Assembly (NCBI GenBank): GCA_024803745.1 | Contig: JANJXV010000004.1 | Span: 45,879,358-45,943,357 of the forward strand | Length of the DNA stretch: 64,000 nt | Reading direction: 5' to 3' | Source of the DNA: Megascapheus bottae | Lineage: Eukaryota > Chordata > Mammalia > Rodentia > Geomyidae | Shown: positions 1 to 10,676 of the stretch, piece after piece | Layout of the letters: every line of letters begins with the position of its first letter | Position numbering within the stretch: position 1 is the stretch's first letter | Notes under the pieces: generated by a model | Told to the model about the DNA's origin: nothing | Database searches by the model: none | Seen by the model: only the letters and a program-made list of their open reading frames with translations | Made by a program: the position numbers and the translations under genes

Positions 1-990
1 TTCTACTGGGATTAGGGTTGGTTTGTTGCTCTTTTTCCAGGAGCTTAAGGTGAGACATTAAATTGTTGGTTTGCGATTTTTCCAAATTGTTGTTGTAGGC
101 ACTCAGCGCTATAAATTTTCCTCTGAGTACTGCCTTTGCTGTGTCCCAAAGGAGTTGGTATTTTGTGTGCTCCTTATTGATAAATTTCATAAAATGTTTG
201 ATTTCTGTTCTGTTCTCTTCGATGACCCATTGGTGATTCAACAATGTGTTGTTCAGTCTCCATGAGTTACAGGGTTTTTCAGTTCCAATTTGATGCCTTT
301 GTGGTCTGAGAGCATGCAGGGAATAATTTCAGTGTTTCTGAATCTGTCCAGGTTTGTTTTATGTCCTAAGATGTGGTCTAATTTGGAAAATGTTCCATGT
401 ACTGCTGAGAAAAACGTATCTTGGGTTGTTGCTGGGTGGAATATTCTGCAGATGTCTGTTAGATCTAGTTGGTCTATATAGTTGTTCAATTCTAAGATTT
501 CTCTGTTGAGTTTTTGCCTTGTTGATCTGTCCATAGGTGAGCGTGGTGTGTTAAAGTCACCAACAATCACTGTGTTTCGATCTATGTATGGTTTCAGTGA
601 AAGTAAAGTTTGCTTGATGAAGTTCGGAGCCCCGGGATTCGGTGTGTAGATATTTATGATGGGTATGTCCTCCTGGAGGAAAGATCCCTTTAGTAGTATG
701 TAGTAACCTTGTTTGTCTTTTCTTATTAATTTAATTTTGAAGTATATTTTATCTGATATGAGGATGACAACTCCAGCCTGTTTATGGGGGCCATTAGTTT
801 GATAGAGTTTATTCCAACCTCTCACTTTCAAAAGATGATTGTTCTTTTGGGTAAGATGTGTCTCTTGAAGACAGCAGAACGATGGATCTTGCTTTTTGAT
901 CCAACTAGACAGTCTATGCCGTTTAATTGGAGAGTTAAGTCAATTGATATTGAGAGTTAGGATTGAGAGATATTTATTAGTTCCTACCAT
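1..990 (-). pseudogene. L1-A ORF2 N-terminal part (endonuclease domain), broken
   Basis: ORF2 of LINE-1 encodes an APE-like endonuclease followed by a reverse transcriptase; it nicks target DNA and primes reverse transcription. The likely ATG is at 990-988, giving MVGTNKYLSILTLN and then an in-frame TGA at codon 17. A readable block (831-253) contains the ISDK region, the VGDFNTP motif and the catalytic-type SDH triplet (301-309). Relative to the homologous L1-C copy about 22 bp are missing near 273, which shifts the frame. The reverse transcriptase lies outside the window. It is a clear non-functional copy. Confidence 0.9.
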
Positions 991-1038
991 TTTTAAAAGC
1001 TTTTATTAGGGCCTGTGTCTTGACAGTTCTTGTGGTCC

Positions 1039-2219
1039 TTAGATGGTATGCTGTTTAGGTGCCGTTTCTTTCCCTATATTGCTTTTATTTTCGTTTTCTA
1101 TGTATAGAACATCTTTGAGAATTCTCTGTAGTGTTGGTTTTGTTGCTACATATTGTTGCAGCTTTTCCCTGGAATGGAATGTTTTTATTGTTCCCTCAGT
1201 TATGAATGAGAGCTTAGCTGGGTACAGTATTCTTGGTTGGTAGTTATTTGACTTCAGGGCATGACATATATGCTTCTAGTCACTTCTTGCTTGCATAGTC
1301 TCTGCTGAGACATCTGTGGTTATTCTTATTGGTTTGCCTTTATAGGTTATTGATCCCTTTTCCCTGGCTGCCTTTAGGCTCCTTTCTTTGGTCTCTTTTG
1401 ATCCAGTTTGGATTACGATGTGGTAGTTGAATGTTCTTTTCTGGTCAGGTCTGTTTGGGGTTCTTAAAGATTCTTGTATCTGGATGGGCCTGCCCTTCTG
1501 GATATTTGGAAAATTCTCTGAGGTGATTCCCTTGAAGTATATTTCCAATACCATTGACCTCTTTCTCCAGACCCTCCTCAATACCAATTAGCCTTAAATT
1601 AGACTTCCTAATTGTATCTTGCACTTCTTGAAGCACTCTCTCATATTTCCTAGATTTGGATTGACTCATTTTCTGTTCTTTCTCTGTAACAACTAAATTA
1701 TCTTCAGCCCCAGAAATTCTCTCCTCTGCATTGTCTAACCTACTATCAAAGCTGTCTACTTTATTTTTCATCTCCCTTGCTTCTAATTGCTCATTTTTGA
1801 TGCCTTGCATCTCTTCTTTTAGATCATGTATGGATTTCTTTAGCTCCTTGATTTCCATTTGAGTGGTTAGCTCAATTTTCTTTGGACGTTTGCTGGAGTT
1901 CGGTCACCTTTTTATTTGTGGATTCTATGAATTCATCCATTTTTCTTTGAAAAACCTTTATTATTGCCTCCTTTATGGCTTCTTCTTTTTCACTTATCAC
2001 CTTGTTTATGGTTTCCTCTTGTTTAGCTGTGGCTTCCTCTCTTATCTCTTTCTTTATATTTTCACATTTTTCATTAATGATGTTTATCAATTGCATTTGT
2101 ATAGCACTTGGAAGAGTCTCCTCTAGGTTTGCCAGTGACTGTTCCATTGTTTGTTTATATTGGGCGTGGGATGTTGTTTCTTGATTTGACATTTTTCTTG
2201 AGTTTCTTGTTCTGCCCAT
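1039..2219 (-). pseudogene. L1-A ORF1 (RNA-binding chaperone), frameshifted
   Basis: ORF1p is the trimeric coiled-coil RNA chaperone of the L1 RNP. The start is MGRTRNSRKMSNQ at 2219. A long E/K/Q-rich coiled coil follows, then the RRM-like segment around NLRLIGIEEG and the C-terminal domain with PNRPDQKRTFNYHIVI. The frame breaks near 1870, where a small deletion after SKEN creates TGA, and again near 1500-1590, so three overlapping frames are needed to read it. It aligns residue by residue with the ORF1 remnant at 56442-57628, so the two belong to the same L1 lineage. Confidence 0.9.
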
Positions 2220-3223
2220 TTGAAAATGGGAGCAAGATTAATACTAAGTATGATTGTAGTTTTTCAGATATAACCAACCTAGACCTCTGTAGCTGGCAGA
2301 CAGTAGATGTTCACAGTTTTTGATTAGTGTTATCACTCTTTCTTTTTGTGCACTTACAGACCAGTCTAATACAAACACTGATAAGCAATTTATACCCAAA
2401 ACAATAAGCCTCTCAATCCAATCCCTATTGTCTTTTTAATTCCCTGTGAGCCTAGAGTATAATTGAACACTTAGATATACAGTATTGCTCAATAGCCATC
2501 AAGTGTAGGTCCATGCATTATAAGGGTTTAAAAATGAACAGAGGACCAGAGATAGAAAAATAGAATGAGAGAAGTCAGGGGAGGTACAAGAGGATTAACC
2601 TAGGAGTGTAAGATTTTTATAGTAATGAAGAAAAGGTATAGTGTAAGGATAATTGACCTAAGTTGGTAAGTAGGTAGCGTATTTGAGTATAAAGTTTGGA
2701 AAGTATTAGAATAAAACTTATGTGTTGCTGCACGACTAGCTCTTAGCCCAACCAGTGGCCTCACAGTGGACCATGGGATGGATCTGCGAGCTTCAGTCTG
2801 AGCGCCTCGGCAGATGTTTTCCTGTGCTGCTACCAAGGGCGGCCCCCAGCCAAGGGTCTAGGGTTTGAGAGTTTCAGGGGCTCTCAGCAGGACCAGCAGG
2901 AGACCACTCTGTTCCCATGTTCAGTGCCCAGCTGAGGATGTGGGCTCCAAGGGCGGAGCCACGCCTTTCTGATTCTCAGAAGGGGAGCTTGGCTGCTGGT
3001 CGGCCCTTCAGATCCCTGCTGTGTTTCCACTGCTTTGTCAGAGAGTCTGTGACTGTGGGGGGCCCCTAGGTGCTGTCTTGCTCAGGATTCCCAGCTGGAG
3101 AATGCCCTGCTCAAGAATTGAGGGGGGACAGATGCTGGCTCCTATTTTCCCGCACCCCCTACCCACTGTTGTAAAGCAGGGTCCCAGCGCCCTCCACTCT
3201 GCAGATCCAGTGGCCTGGGAGAG

Positions 3224-3433
3224 GAGCCTGGTGGGCGGGTGGGAGCTGGGACAGCTCTGCCTCCGTTGGTGGGGTGCTGAGTCTTAGTGTAGCCTGCCTG
3301 TCAGTCTCCAGTTAGAGGGCTGGGAATTGAGCCCGTTGGGCGGGTGGGAGCTGGGACCGCTCCGCCTCCCTTGGTGGGGTGTTGGGTCTTAGCACCGCCC
3401 ACCTGTCAATCTCCAGTCAATGGCCTGAGGGAG
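3224..3433 (-). repeat. Tandem duplication (about 105 bp x2) in L1-A 5'UTR
   Basis: Two adjacent units, 3224-3328 and 3329-3433, share the order GGGCGGGTGGGAGCTGGGA, then CTTGGTGGGGTG, then CCTGTCA(G/A)TCTCCAGT. L1-B has only a single copy of this unit at about 6826-6910. GGGCGGG is an SP1/KLF-type GC box, so the duplication doubles candidate promoter sites. Confidence 0.8.
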
Positions 3434-3997
3434 GGGGCTGTTGAGGGAAGGACAGGATTCTAAATTTCTTGCCCCCCTGCTCCTGCCAGTCTTTCTCTGG
3501 CAGGTCTGAGTTAAATTCTATTGCTTGGCACCTCTCTGCTTTCCCTATGTGTTTGGGGACGTGCTGTGCTACTCACGCCTCTGCATTCTATCTGTGGGTG
3601 CTCCACGGTGGTGGGGAGTCTTTCACTCCCCTTCGGTCTCCTCCGCCGCCTGTGGTCTGCATCTGGGTTGCGATGCTTGCTGTTCTGGTTCCGCGTCTGG
3701 GTTCCACTGCTTCTGTGGCTCGCTGGCCCGGTCCTGTGCTGGTTTCTGCGGGTCGGAGCTGGCCGGTCTGGCACCCTTTGCTGCTGCTTTTCTAGGCTAA
3801 GCAGGTGGCAAGGGGTGGGGGAGGGGTCCTCGCGTTCCAAATTCTTTGAGAAAGTTGATGTGAGCTTTATCTGGATTTCCTTCTCCGTTGCTTCTTGAGT
3901 GAGTTTGTTGTGGATTTCTTAGGGTAGTTGGCTCGTGGGACTCCCTGGTTCTCTCTTTTTGTGAGAGAGAGCTAGGCAGCATCCCAATTTTCTCGGC

Positions 3998-4005
3998 GCC
4001 ATCTT
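3998..4005 (-). promoter_or_regulatory. YY1-type motif at L1-A 5' end
   Basis: AAGATGGC on the minus strand, a few bases inside the element end. In human L1 a YY1 site in this position directs accurate transcription initiation. The same motif in the same position occurs in L1-B. Confidence 0.65.
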
Positions 4006-4106
4006 CTGTCGTGATTTATCAATTTTTTTGTATAGTAGATCTGATCTTAATTGGTGATAGTTCTGATTTTATTTTTGTTATTTCTGTCCTTCTAGTTGTT
4101 TTAGAA

Positions 4107-5094
4107 TTAACTTTTTCTTGCTACTGTAGGTGTTTCAGTTTTTTTAAGGTTATTTACGTGCTCTTCTTCTGTCTTTTTACTATGCGCTCCTAGTGCGATA
4201 GATTTGCCTCTTAGAACTGCCTTTGCTGTGTCCCATGAGTTCCTTTGTGATGTTTCTTGATTGTCATTACATTCAAGGAAGTTTTTAATTTCATTTCTGA
4301 TCTGATCTGTTACCCAGGAGTTATTCAGAAGTGTGTTGTTCAGTTTCCATGTGATTGAATGTTTTTTGACTTTGACTGCATTGTTCAGAATTAGTCTGAC
4401 TCCACTGTGGTCTGATAAGATGCATGGGATTATATCAGACTTTTTGTATCTGCTTAAGTTTTCTGTATGAACTATTATATGATCAATTTTGGAGTGTGTT
4501 CCTTCTGCTGCTGAGAAAAATGTAAAAAGTTTCGGTGTTGGGTGGAAGACTCTGTGTATATCTGTTAAGATCAGCTGGGCTATGGTGTCGTTTAAGTCAA
4601 TGGTGTCTTTGCTTAACTTTTGTTGAGTTGACCTGTCGTTTGTTTGAGTGGTGTATTGAGGTCTCCCACTATACTTGTGCTTGAGTCTATCTTGTTCTGT
4701 AATTCTAAGAGAGTTTGTTTGATGAATTTGGGTGCTCCCGTGTTGGGGAATAACTGTGTATAACTGTAATATTATGGGCATGGATTGTATCCTTTACTAA
4801 TATGTAATGGCCATCTCTATCTTTATGTACTGATTTCACTGAGAAGTTAATTTTGTCGGAGATTAGGATTGCTGCTCCTGCTTTTTTGCACGGTGCATTG
4901 GAGTGGAAAATTCGTTTCCATCCTTTCACTTGGAATTTGTTTCTGTCTTTGGCGGTGAGGTGTGTCTCTTGGAGGCAACATATGGATGGGCAGTGTTTCT
5001 TAATCCAGTCTGCTGCTCTGTGTCTTTTGATTGGATTGTTCAGCCTGTTCATATTTAGGGAAATTATGGAGAAGTGGTCAGTGTCCATTGTCAT
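4107..5094 (-). pseudogene. L1-B ORF2 N-terminus (endonuclease), frameshifted
   Basis: The ATG at 5094 begins MTMDTDHFSIISLNMNRLNNPIK, the typical L1 endonuclease start with the catalytic-type N in LNMNRLN, followed by CLQETHL, the conserved QET motif. The frame shifts near 4710 and resumes with DRSTQQKL, IHRVFHP and the SDH triplet at 4407-4415, then a linker with AKAVLRGK. Coding-like sequence decays towards 4011. It is non-functional. Confidence 0.88.
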
Positions 5095-5199
5095 TATTTA
5101 TTTTAACTTCCAAGTTTCTGTCTGTCTCTTTTCCCTCCCTTTTGTGTTTAGTGAATTATAGATATTTGCTTCTTGATAGGGGTTCTTGATATTCTACAA

Positions 5200-6050
5200 T
5201 TTGTTCTTGATTAATATTTTTTGTAATGCTGGTTTAGTGTGCACATATTCATAAAGCTTCTCTTTGGAGTGAAATACTCTTGTTTTTCCCTAAAATGTAA
5301 ATGCTAGTTTTGCTGGATATATCAGTCTGGGTTAGCAGTTGTTGGTCTTCAGGACATCAATGATATTTTTCCAAGCTTTCCTTGCATTTAGGGTTTGTGT
5401 GGAGAGATCTGCTGTAATTCAAATTTTTTTCCCCTTGTAGTATAGCTCTTTCTTTGTTTTTGTAGCATTTAAGATCAATTCCTAGGTATTTGGGTGTAGT
5501 GTCTTTATTATGATATGTCTAGATGAGTTCCTTCTAGGATCTTGCCTGTTTGGATTCCTGAAACCTTCAATAATGTGAATATTTTCCCTTTTGAGGTTGG
5601 GGAAGTTCTCTGCTATGATTTTGGTGAATAAGGGTTGCATTCCTTTGTCCTGAAATTCATCCCCCTTATCAATCCCTATTATACTAAGGTTAGACTCCTT
5701 TGCTGCATCTGCCAGGTCCTGCAGTTCTCTCTGGTGGATTCTGACTAATCTTTCCAAGGTGGTGATTCTCTGTTCCAGCTCTTTTATCTTCCATTCCTGA
5801 TGTTCTATACTCCATCTCTGTCAATCTGCTGCTAATGCCTCCATTTTTGCTTGAAGTGTGGACACTGAGCTGATCAAGTCTGCTGAGAGGGTACTGAACT
5901 TTTCTTCCACTTCTCTTTTGAATTAGAAGAGTTCCTTGGAGATTTCTTGCTTTTGTTGTTCGAATTCAGTCTTCATTTCCAAAAGCATCTCCTTGATTTG
6001 AGTCATATTTGGTGCTTCTTCCTGGTGTCATTTCTTGGGATGGTGACATC
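5200..6050 (-). pseudogene. L1-B ORF1 remnant
   Basis: Reading from about 6006 (MTQIKEMLLEMKTEFEQQKQ) there is a coiled-coil-like stretch with two stops. Then comes RLVRIHQRELQDLADAAKES, the RRM start NLSIIGIDKGDE and the C-terminal signature NPNRQDPRRNSSRHIIIKT (5757-5482). It matches the architecture of L1 ORF1p but differs from the L1-A/L1-C ORF1. Confidence 0.85.
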
Positions 6051-6059
6051 TCTCTCATC

Positions 6060-7503
6060 CCTTCGCTCTTGTTTCCTTTTGGGCTTTGTGTGGGACTTTG
6101 ATTGTTTATGTATGTTGTAATTCATCTTTGTGCTCTCCTAGGCATCGAGAACTGTTGTTGTAGTTCTCTCTGTGGTCGGTAGGTGGCGGCCTTTACAGGA
6201 TTGGGACCTGTGGTTCTGGGAATCTGTGCATACCTGTGGTTCTCGGCCAAATTGATTCCTCTGCTGACTAGGTCAGAGTTTGCAGTTTTTGCAGGTGTTC
6301 AGCCTGTTCCCAGAGGCTGTGTGCCACTGCACGACTAGCTCTCAGCCCAACCAGTGGCCTCACAGTGGGCCATGGGATGGGTCTGCGAGCTTCAGTCTCA
6401 GCGGGCTGGGCAGATGGTTGGTTTTCCTGTGCTGTTTCCAGGGGCGAGCCCCTGGCCACGGGTCTGTAGTTTGGGGGTTTCCAGGAGCTCTCAGCTGGAC
6501 CAGCTGGTTTCTGCTCTGTTCCCAGGGGCGGGGCCAAGCCAAGGACTTGGGCTCCAAGGGCAGAGCCGCGCCTTTCTGATTCTCAGGTGAGCTTTGCTAC
6601 TGGTCTGCCCTTCATTTCCCTGCTGTGTTTCCCCTGCTTTGTCAGAGAGTCTGTGACTGTGGGGGCCCCTCGGTGCTGTCTTGCTGGGGATTCCCAGCTG
6701 GAGGGTGCCTGGCTCAAGATTTGAGTGGACAGATGCTAGTTCCCAGACTCCTGCACACCTCACCCGCTTTTGGAAGGCAGGGTCTCAGCGCCCCCCACTT
6801 TCCAGATTCAGTGTCCTGGGAGAGGAACCTGTTGGATGGGTGGGAGCTGGGACACCTCTGCCTCCCTTGGTGGGGTGCTGGGTCTTAGCGCCTGCCCGCC
6901 TGTCAGAGGCCTGGGGGAGGGGGCTGTTGAGGAAAGGGACAGGATTCTAAATTCCTTGCCCCCCTGTCCTTGCCAGTCTTTCTTGGACAGGGTGGAGTGG
7001 TCTGAGTTAAGTTCTATAGCTCGCCACCAACTCTGCTTTCCTGATGGGTTTGGGGACCCGCTGAGCTACCTGCTGAGTTACTCACTCCTCTGTGTTTGGC
7101 TGTGGGCTGTTCCCTGGTGTTGGAGAATCGTTCACTCCCCTCGGATCTCCGCTGCTGCCTGTGTTCCGCGTCTGGGTTCCCCTGCTTCTGCGGCTCGCTG
7201 GTCCAGTCCTATGCTGGTTTCTTCAGTGGTCGGAGCTTCCCGGCCAGGCGCCCTCCGCCGCCACTTTTCCTGGCTTGGAGCCAGAGGCCAGGGGTGGGAG
7301 AGGGGTCCTTGCGTTCTGAATTCTTTGAGAAGATTGGATGTAAGCTTTATCTGGATTTCTTTTCCAGTTTGAGTCCTTCTACATTGCTTCTTGAGTTTGT
7401 TGTTGTGGATTTCTTAAGGTAGTTGGCTCGTGGGATTCCCTGGTTCTCTCTTTTTGTGAGAGAGAGCTAGGCAGTGTCCCTATTGTCTTGGTGCCATCTT
7501 CTT
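6060..7503 (-). promoter_or_regulatory. L1-B 5'UTR/promoter
   Basis: GC-rich 5'UTR homologous to 2722-4009 of L1-A over its distal 1.2 kb. The ORF1-proximal 260 bp (6060-6327) has no counterpart in L1-A or L1-C. It ends with AAGATGGC at 7493-7500 and the leader CTCTCACAAAAAGAGAG just inside. Confidence 0.82.
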
Positions 7504-7539
7504 CCTCTCTCCATGAAACTCTTCTTTAAAAAGAAACTT

Positions 7540-7730
7540 TTCTTTGCCAGTCATGGAGACTGAACTTAGGGCCTGAGCACTGGCCTTGGACTTTCTCAAA
7601 GCCAGAACTCTACCACTTGAGCCACAGCACCACTTCTAGCTTTTTTCTATGTATGTGGTACCGAGGAATCAAACCTGGGTCTTCATGCATGCTAAACAAG
7701 CACCCTACCACTAGGCCAAATTCCTGGCCC
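7540..7730 (-). mobile_element. ID-dimer SINE
   Basis: Antisense copy. A T-rich tail (7538) is followed by the second tRNA-like unit, the link ATGTATGTGGTACCGAGG, and the ID-like unit ending CTAGGCCAAATTCCTGGCC. It lies about 35 bp beyond the L1-B 5' end. It is nearly full length with moderate divergence. Confidence 0.9.
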
Positions 7731-7740
7731 TCCACAAAAT

Positions 7741-7860
7741 TCTTATCTCTAATTAACCTGCAAAGAGCTGAAAGTAGAGGTGTGACTCAGTTGAGTTCCA
7801 GCCTTGAGTAAAAAGGCCAACTCAGAACATGAGGCCTTGAGTCCAACCACTGCTAGTGGA
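7741..7860 (+). mobile_element. Degenerate B1-ID composite SINE, 3' half only
   Basis: CTTATCTCTAATTAACC is the end of the B1 module of this family. A worn ID-like half follows with CCAGCCTTGAGTAAAAAGGC and GGCCTTGAGTCC. The B1 part is missing and the copy ends at the CA microsatellite. Confidence 0.6.
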
Positions 7861-7865
7861 ACATG

Positions 7866-7880
7866 TGCACACACACACAG

Positions 7881-7932
<52 letters not shown>

Positions 7933-7940
7933 ACACATGC
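7866..7940. repeat. (CA)n microsatellite
   Basis: About 75 bp of CA dinucleotides with GATA- and GA-type interruptions at the edges. It probably grew from the tail of the adjoining SINE. Confidence 0.97.
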
Positions 7941-8033
7941 AGACCATGAGAATCTCTGAGGACAGGGTTCCATCATATTTTATAAAGTTCCTCAGGTGAT
8001 TCCAGTGTGTGATGAGGTGTGGAACCAGTGGTA

Positions 8034-8678
8034 GAAAGGTTGCACAGAACTTGGCCTGGAGTGGATCAACAAGATGTGGTATTTATACACAATGGAATTC
8101 TATGCTGCTATCAGAAAGAATGGCATCGCCCCATTTGTAAGGAAATGGAAGGCCTTAGAAAAAAATCATATTAAGTGAAGTAAGCCAGACTCAAAGGAAC
8201 ATAGCTCAAATGGTTTCCCTCATTTGTCATAATCAATAGAAACCTTGGGCTCTCCTAGCAGAGATTCACAATGGAACAAAATCTAGATACATAAGGCCAT
8301 ATAGTATGACGCTAAATGTAAGGACCCCCAGGATATAGAAACAAAAGCCATATAATGAGTGATTGTTGTCCTTAATGTACTATGCTATCTCATCTCTTTT
8401 GCTGTCCTTTGATTATCTCATATTGTTACAATATTTCACCTTGTTATCTGAAACATTTTATATATGCTTAATTGGTTATTTGCAATAGGAGAGGGAAGGG
8501 GGGAAATCAAGATGAGCAGGGGGGAATGGGGGGAGGGAAATGGGGACCATGACATGAGAAATTGTATCAATATTTGTGAAGTAATGCACCTTCTATCTGG
8601 TGAATATAATGTAACTCTTCTATTAATTACAATAAAAATATATGAAAAAAAAGAAAGGTTGCACAGAACTTGGCCTGG
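8034..8678 (+). mobile_element. 5'-truncated LINE-1 3' end with 26 bp target-site duplication
   Basis: The insert (8060-8652) holds the last codons of ORF2 (KMWYLYTMEFYAAIRK-like), the 3'UTR with a GGGGGAATGGGGGG G-rich segment, and the terminal ATTACAATAAAAA plus A-tail. The flanks 8034-8059 and 8653-8678 are identical 26 bp repeats starting GAAAGGTTGCACAG, a classic target-site duplication. It is 5'-truncated to about 0.6 kb and is one of the better-preserved insertions here. Confidence 0.95.
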
Positions 8679-8679
8679 G

Positions 8680-10300
8680 TACCAGCAGGACAGGCAGCAT
8701 CTGAGAGCTGATTGCAGTACCTGGCCCTCTTAGGATCTGGGTTTTCTCAAGATCCCAGTGTTTCCATGCGCACTTTAAAACTTGGGATGCACAGGTGGAC
8801 ACTGAAGGCCCTCTGCCAAAGATTCTAGTCACTCCTCCAGTAACAATTTACTAAGCCTCCACAGTGTGTCGGGAGGATTGGAAAACACAAATTTATGCTG
8901 CCTGAAAAAATGGAGTTATTGAATGGAGTTCTTGGATTATTCCTGGAGGAAATGAAAGCTTGGGCAAGTTAAATACTTTAAAATTTGAACTCTGGCCTCT
9001 GTGTCTCCTAAACAAAACATTTGCTGTAGCACACTGCTTCTAGTATAATGTGTGTATACATCATATAATTTCTAAATATATTCAATATTTAATATAATCA
9101 ACATTTCCCAAATCTTTGTCCGTTTTATCCAGGATGGAATTAAGGTGATTCCCTGGTGAAACAAATCGCTCTCAGCAGAGACAACCGGTAAGGTGAAACG
9201 TTGTTTTTTAGTTACTGATGCAGCAAGCAGCAAGCAACTCTTTCCTTTTGGTTACGAAGTGGATCCCAGAGGGCACACTGAATATTCATTCCGAATAGGA
9301 AGTATCCTGAGTTAGTTATGTGTGGGCTCTGGTGTGCCTGGCTTTGGGTGACTGGCCTGTGGCAGAGCCACAATTGCCTGTAGGGAATTTTGGAGGAATT
9401 CTCCATACATGCTTATCATCTCATTCAGTGGCTTGCCTCAAGGGCATCATTCTGGGAGTACTTGTTGTTGGAAGATTTTTTTTTCTGTAAGAAATTCATG
9501 GGCATTGGTAGCTAGGGTGAAGGGTATTGAATATGACTGGAAATGTGCTTAGTGATGTATATGGTATGTAGTGAGATTATTTCAACTAAATAATAATAAT
9601 GACCTGCCACTAGAGTTCACATTCACAAATCGAACTCTTGGCTATCTTGTATCAGTTTCTTTCTCAAAGTATAGGTAGTTTTAGTGGAACATTTCAAAGA
9701 TATATGAGGTGTAATAAACTGAAATAGGCAAACTAAACCTTACCTTTTCACTTAACCATTAGTATTTTTTCCTGTCATTAAAAGCATAAATATGCAACGG
9801 CTTTCAAAAAATTAGAGTATGATGTTCTATTATACAGATACATCCTAATTTGCTTCATCTTTGTTATACCTCACATTTTTCTACTTTATATGAACATGTT
9901 TCTCTATAAACCTTTGTTCATAATTTAGGAGCTTTCCATAGGATCTGCTGTCTAAATGGAGATGGTATTTAGAGAATATGGGCATAGAATCAGGAGATAT
10001 ATCCATTTTCAAGGAGAAATATAGTGATCACTGGCATATTCTCTCTTGTCATAGGACAGTGTAGATAATTTGAAGACTCATGATGTGCCTTGTACAGTGA
10101 CCTTCTCAGAGAGGTTTTTACAAGAGTACACTTAGACCAAAGAGATACATTTGAATCACAACAGCTACTTTACACCTTATCATGAAGCATTAGCTTCAGG
10201 GAGTGGTTATCAGAATGAGAGGTGGTAGGCCTGGAGCAAGCCCTAACTCTGTCTTCTTGAGCAATCATCGGTGGTTGACATTCCCTGAAAAAGACAATGG
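8680..10300. other. Unique sequence, no gene seen
   Basis: About 1.6 kb without recognisable SINE, LINE or coding structure. It is AT-rich in 9040-9110 and 9740-9900. Short open frames here show no domain or codon signal that I recognise. Confidence 0.6.
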
Positions 10301-10309
10301 AAATGTAAG

Positions 10310-10655
10310 AGCAAGGCAGGAACAATTGCTCATATCTATAATCTATGATATTTGGGAGGCAGAGACTGAGAGGATCACGGTTCCAGGACAGCTCAGATAA
10401 AAGCACAAAACCATCTACACAAAGATAGGTATAATAGCATGTCCTTGTGGTCTCATTTATGCAGGAAATATAAAGAGGAGGATCATGGTTCAGACTGTTT
10501 AGGGCATAAATGGTAGCTCCTAATGAGAATATACAAACAAAACAGAACACTAAAGCAAAACAGATCTGGGGAAATGGCTCAAATGGTACAGGGCTTGTCT
10601 AGCAAGTGCAGATCCCTGAGGTCAGTCTCCTCCATGGCCAAAACAACAACAACAA
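10310..10655 (+). mobile_element. Old B1/ID-type SINE remnants
   Basis: GGGAGGCAGAGACTGAGAGGATCACGG resembles a B1/Alu core. A later ID-like piece has AAATGGCTCAAATGGTACAGGGCTTG and an A-rich (CAA)n tail ending near 10660. Strongly diverged, and the exact boundaries are uncertain. Confidence 0.5.
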
Positions 10656-10676
10656 ACAAAACCCTCTCTCATTTTG

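Larger units (their letters stand above)
1..4009 (-). mobile_element. LINE-1 element L1-A, intact 5' end, runs off window
   Basis: The minus strand reads, in order, a GC-rich 5'UTR (4009-2220), ORF1 (2219-1039) and the endonuclease part of ORF2 (from 990 to the window edge). The 5' end is complete: it begins with a short leader followed by AAGATGGC (3998-4005), a YY1-type motif at the very start as in many mammalian L1s. The body is dead: ORF1 is frameshifted and ORF2 has an in-frame TGA 17 codons after its ATG. The element abuts the ORF2 interior of another L1 (L1-B) at 4010, which suggests L1-A inserted into L1-B; its 3' end lies before position 1. Confidence 0.93.
2220..4009 (-). promoter_or_regulatory. 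L1-A 5'UTR/promoter, mosaic of two types
   Basis: The ORF1-proximal part (2220 to about 2720) is AT-rich and aligns with the L1-C 5'UTR at 57629-58130. From about 2722 outward the sequence is GC-rich and instead aligns with the L1-B 5'UTR (about 6328-7503), for example the block beginning GCACGACTAGCTCT on the plus strand in both. The outer end carries the conserved leader with CTCTCACAAAAAGAGAG and the AAGATGGC motif. A tandem duplication with GC boxes lies at 3224-3433. The promoter role is inferred from known L1 biology. Confidence 0.85.
4010..7503 (-). mobile_element. LINE-1 element L1-B, divergent lineage, 5' end intact, interrupted by L1-A
   Basis: The minus strand reads 5'UTR (7503-about 6060), ORF1 remnant (about 6050-5200) and the N-terminal ORF2 (5094 to 4011). 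The protein sequence differs strongly from L1-A/L1-C (compare VKGWKRIFHSNAPCKKAG with VRGWNKLYQTNGPHKQAG), so it is another L1 lineage or a much older one. Sequence continues directly into the 5' end of L1-A at 4009/4010, as expected if L1-A inserted here; the rest of ORF2 would then lie beyond the window start. It has many stops and frameshifts. Confidence 0.9.

Noticed and set aside
7092..7422. Overlapping plus-strand frames of 75-200 codons in GC-rich DNA (also 3469-3898 and 58816-59305)
   Set aside because: They lie antisense to L1 5'UTRs, where stop codons are rare because of high GC; composition is Cys/Gly/Trp-rich without motifs.
7866..7940. Regularly spaced repeats as a CRISPR-like array
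   Set aside because: These and all other direct repeats are microsatellites, SINEs or L1 duplications; no repeat-spacer pattern exists.
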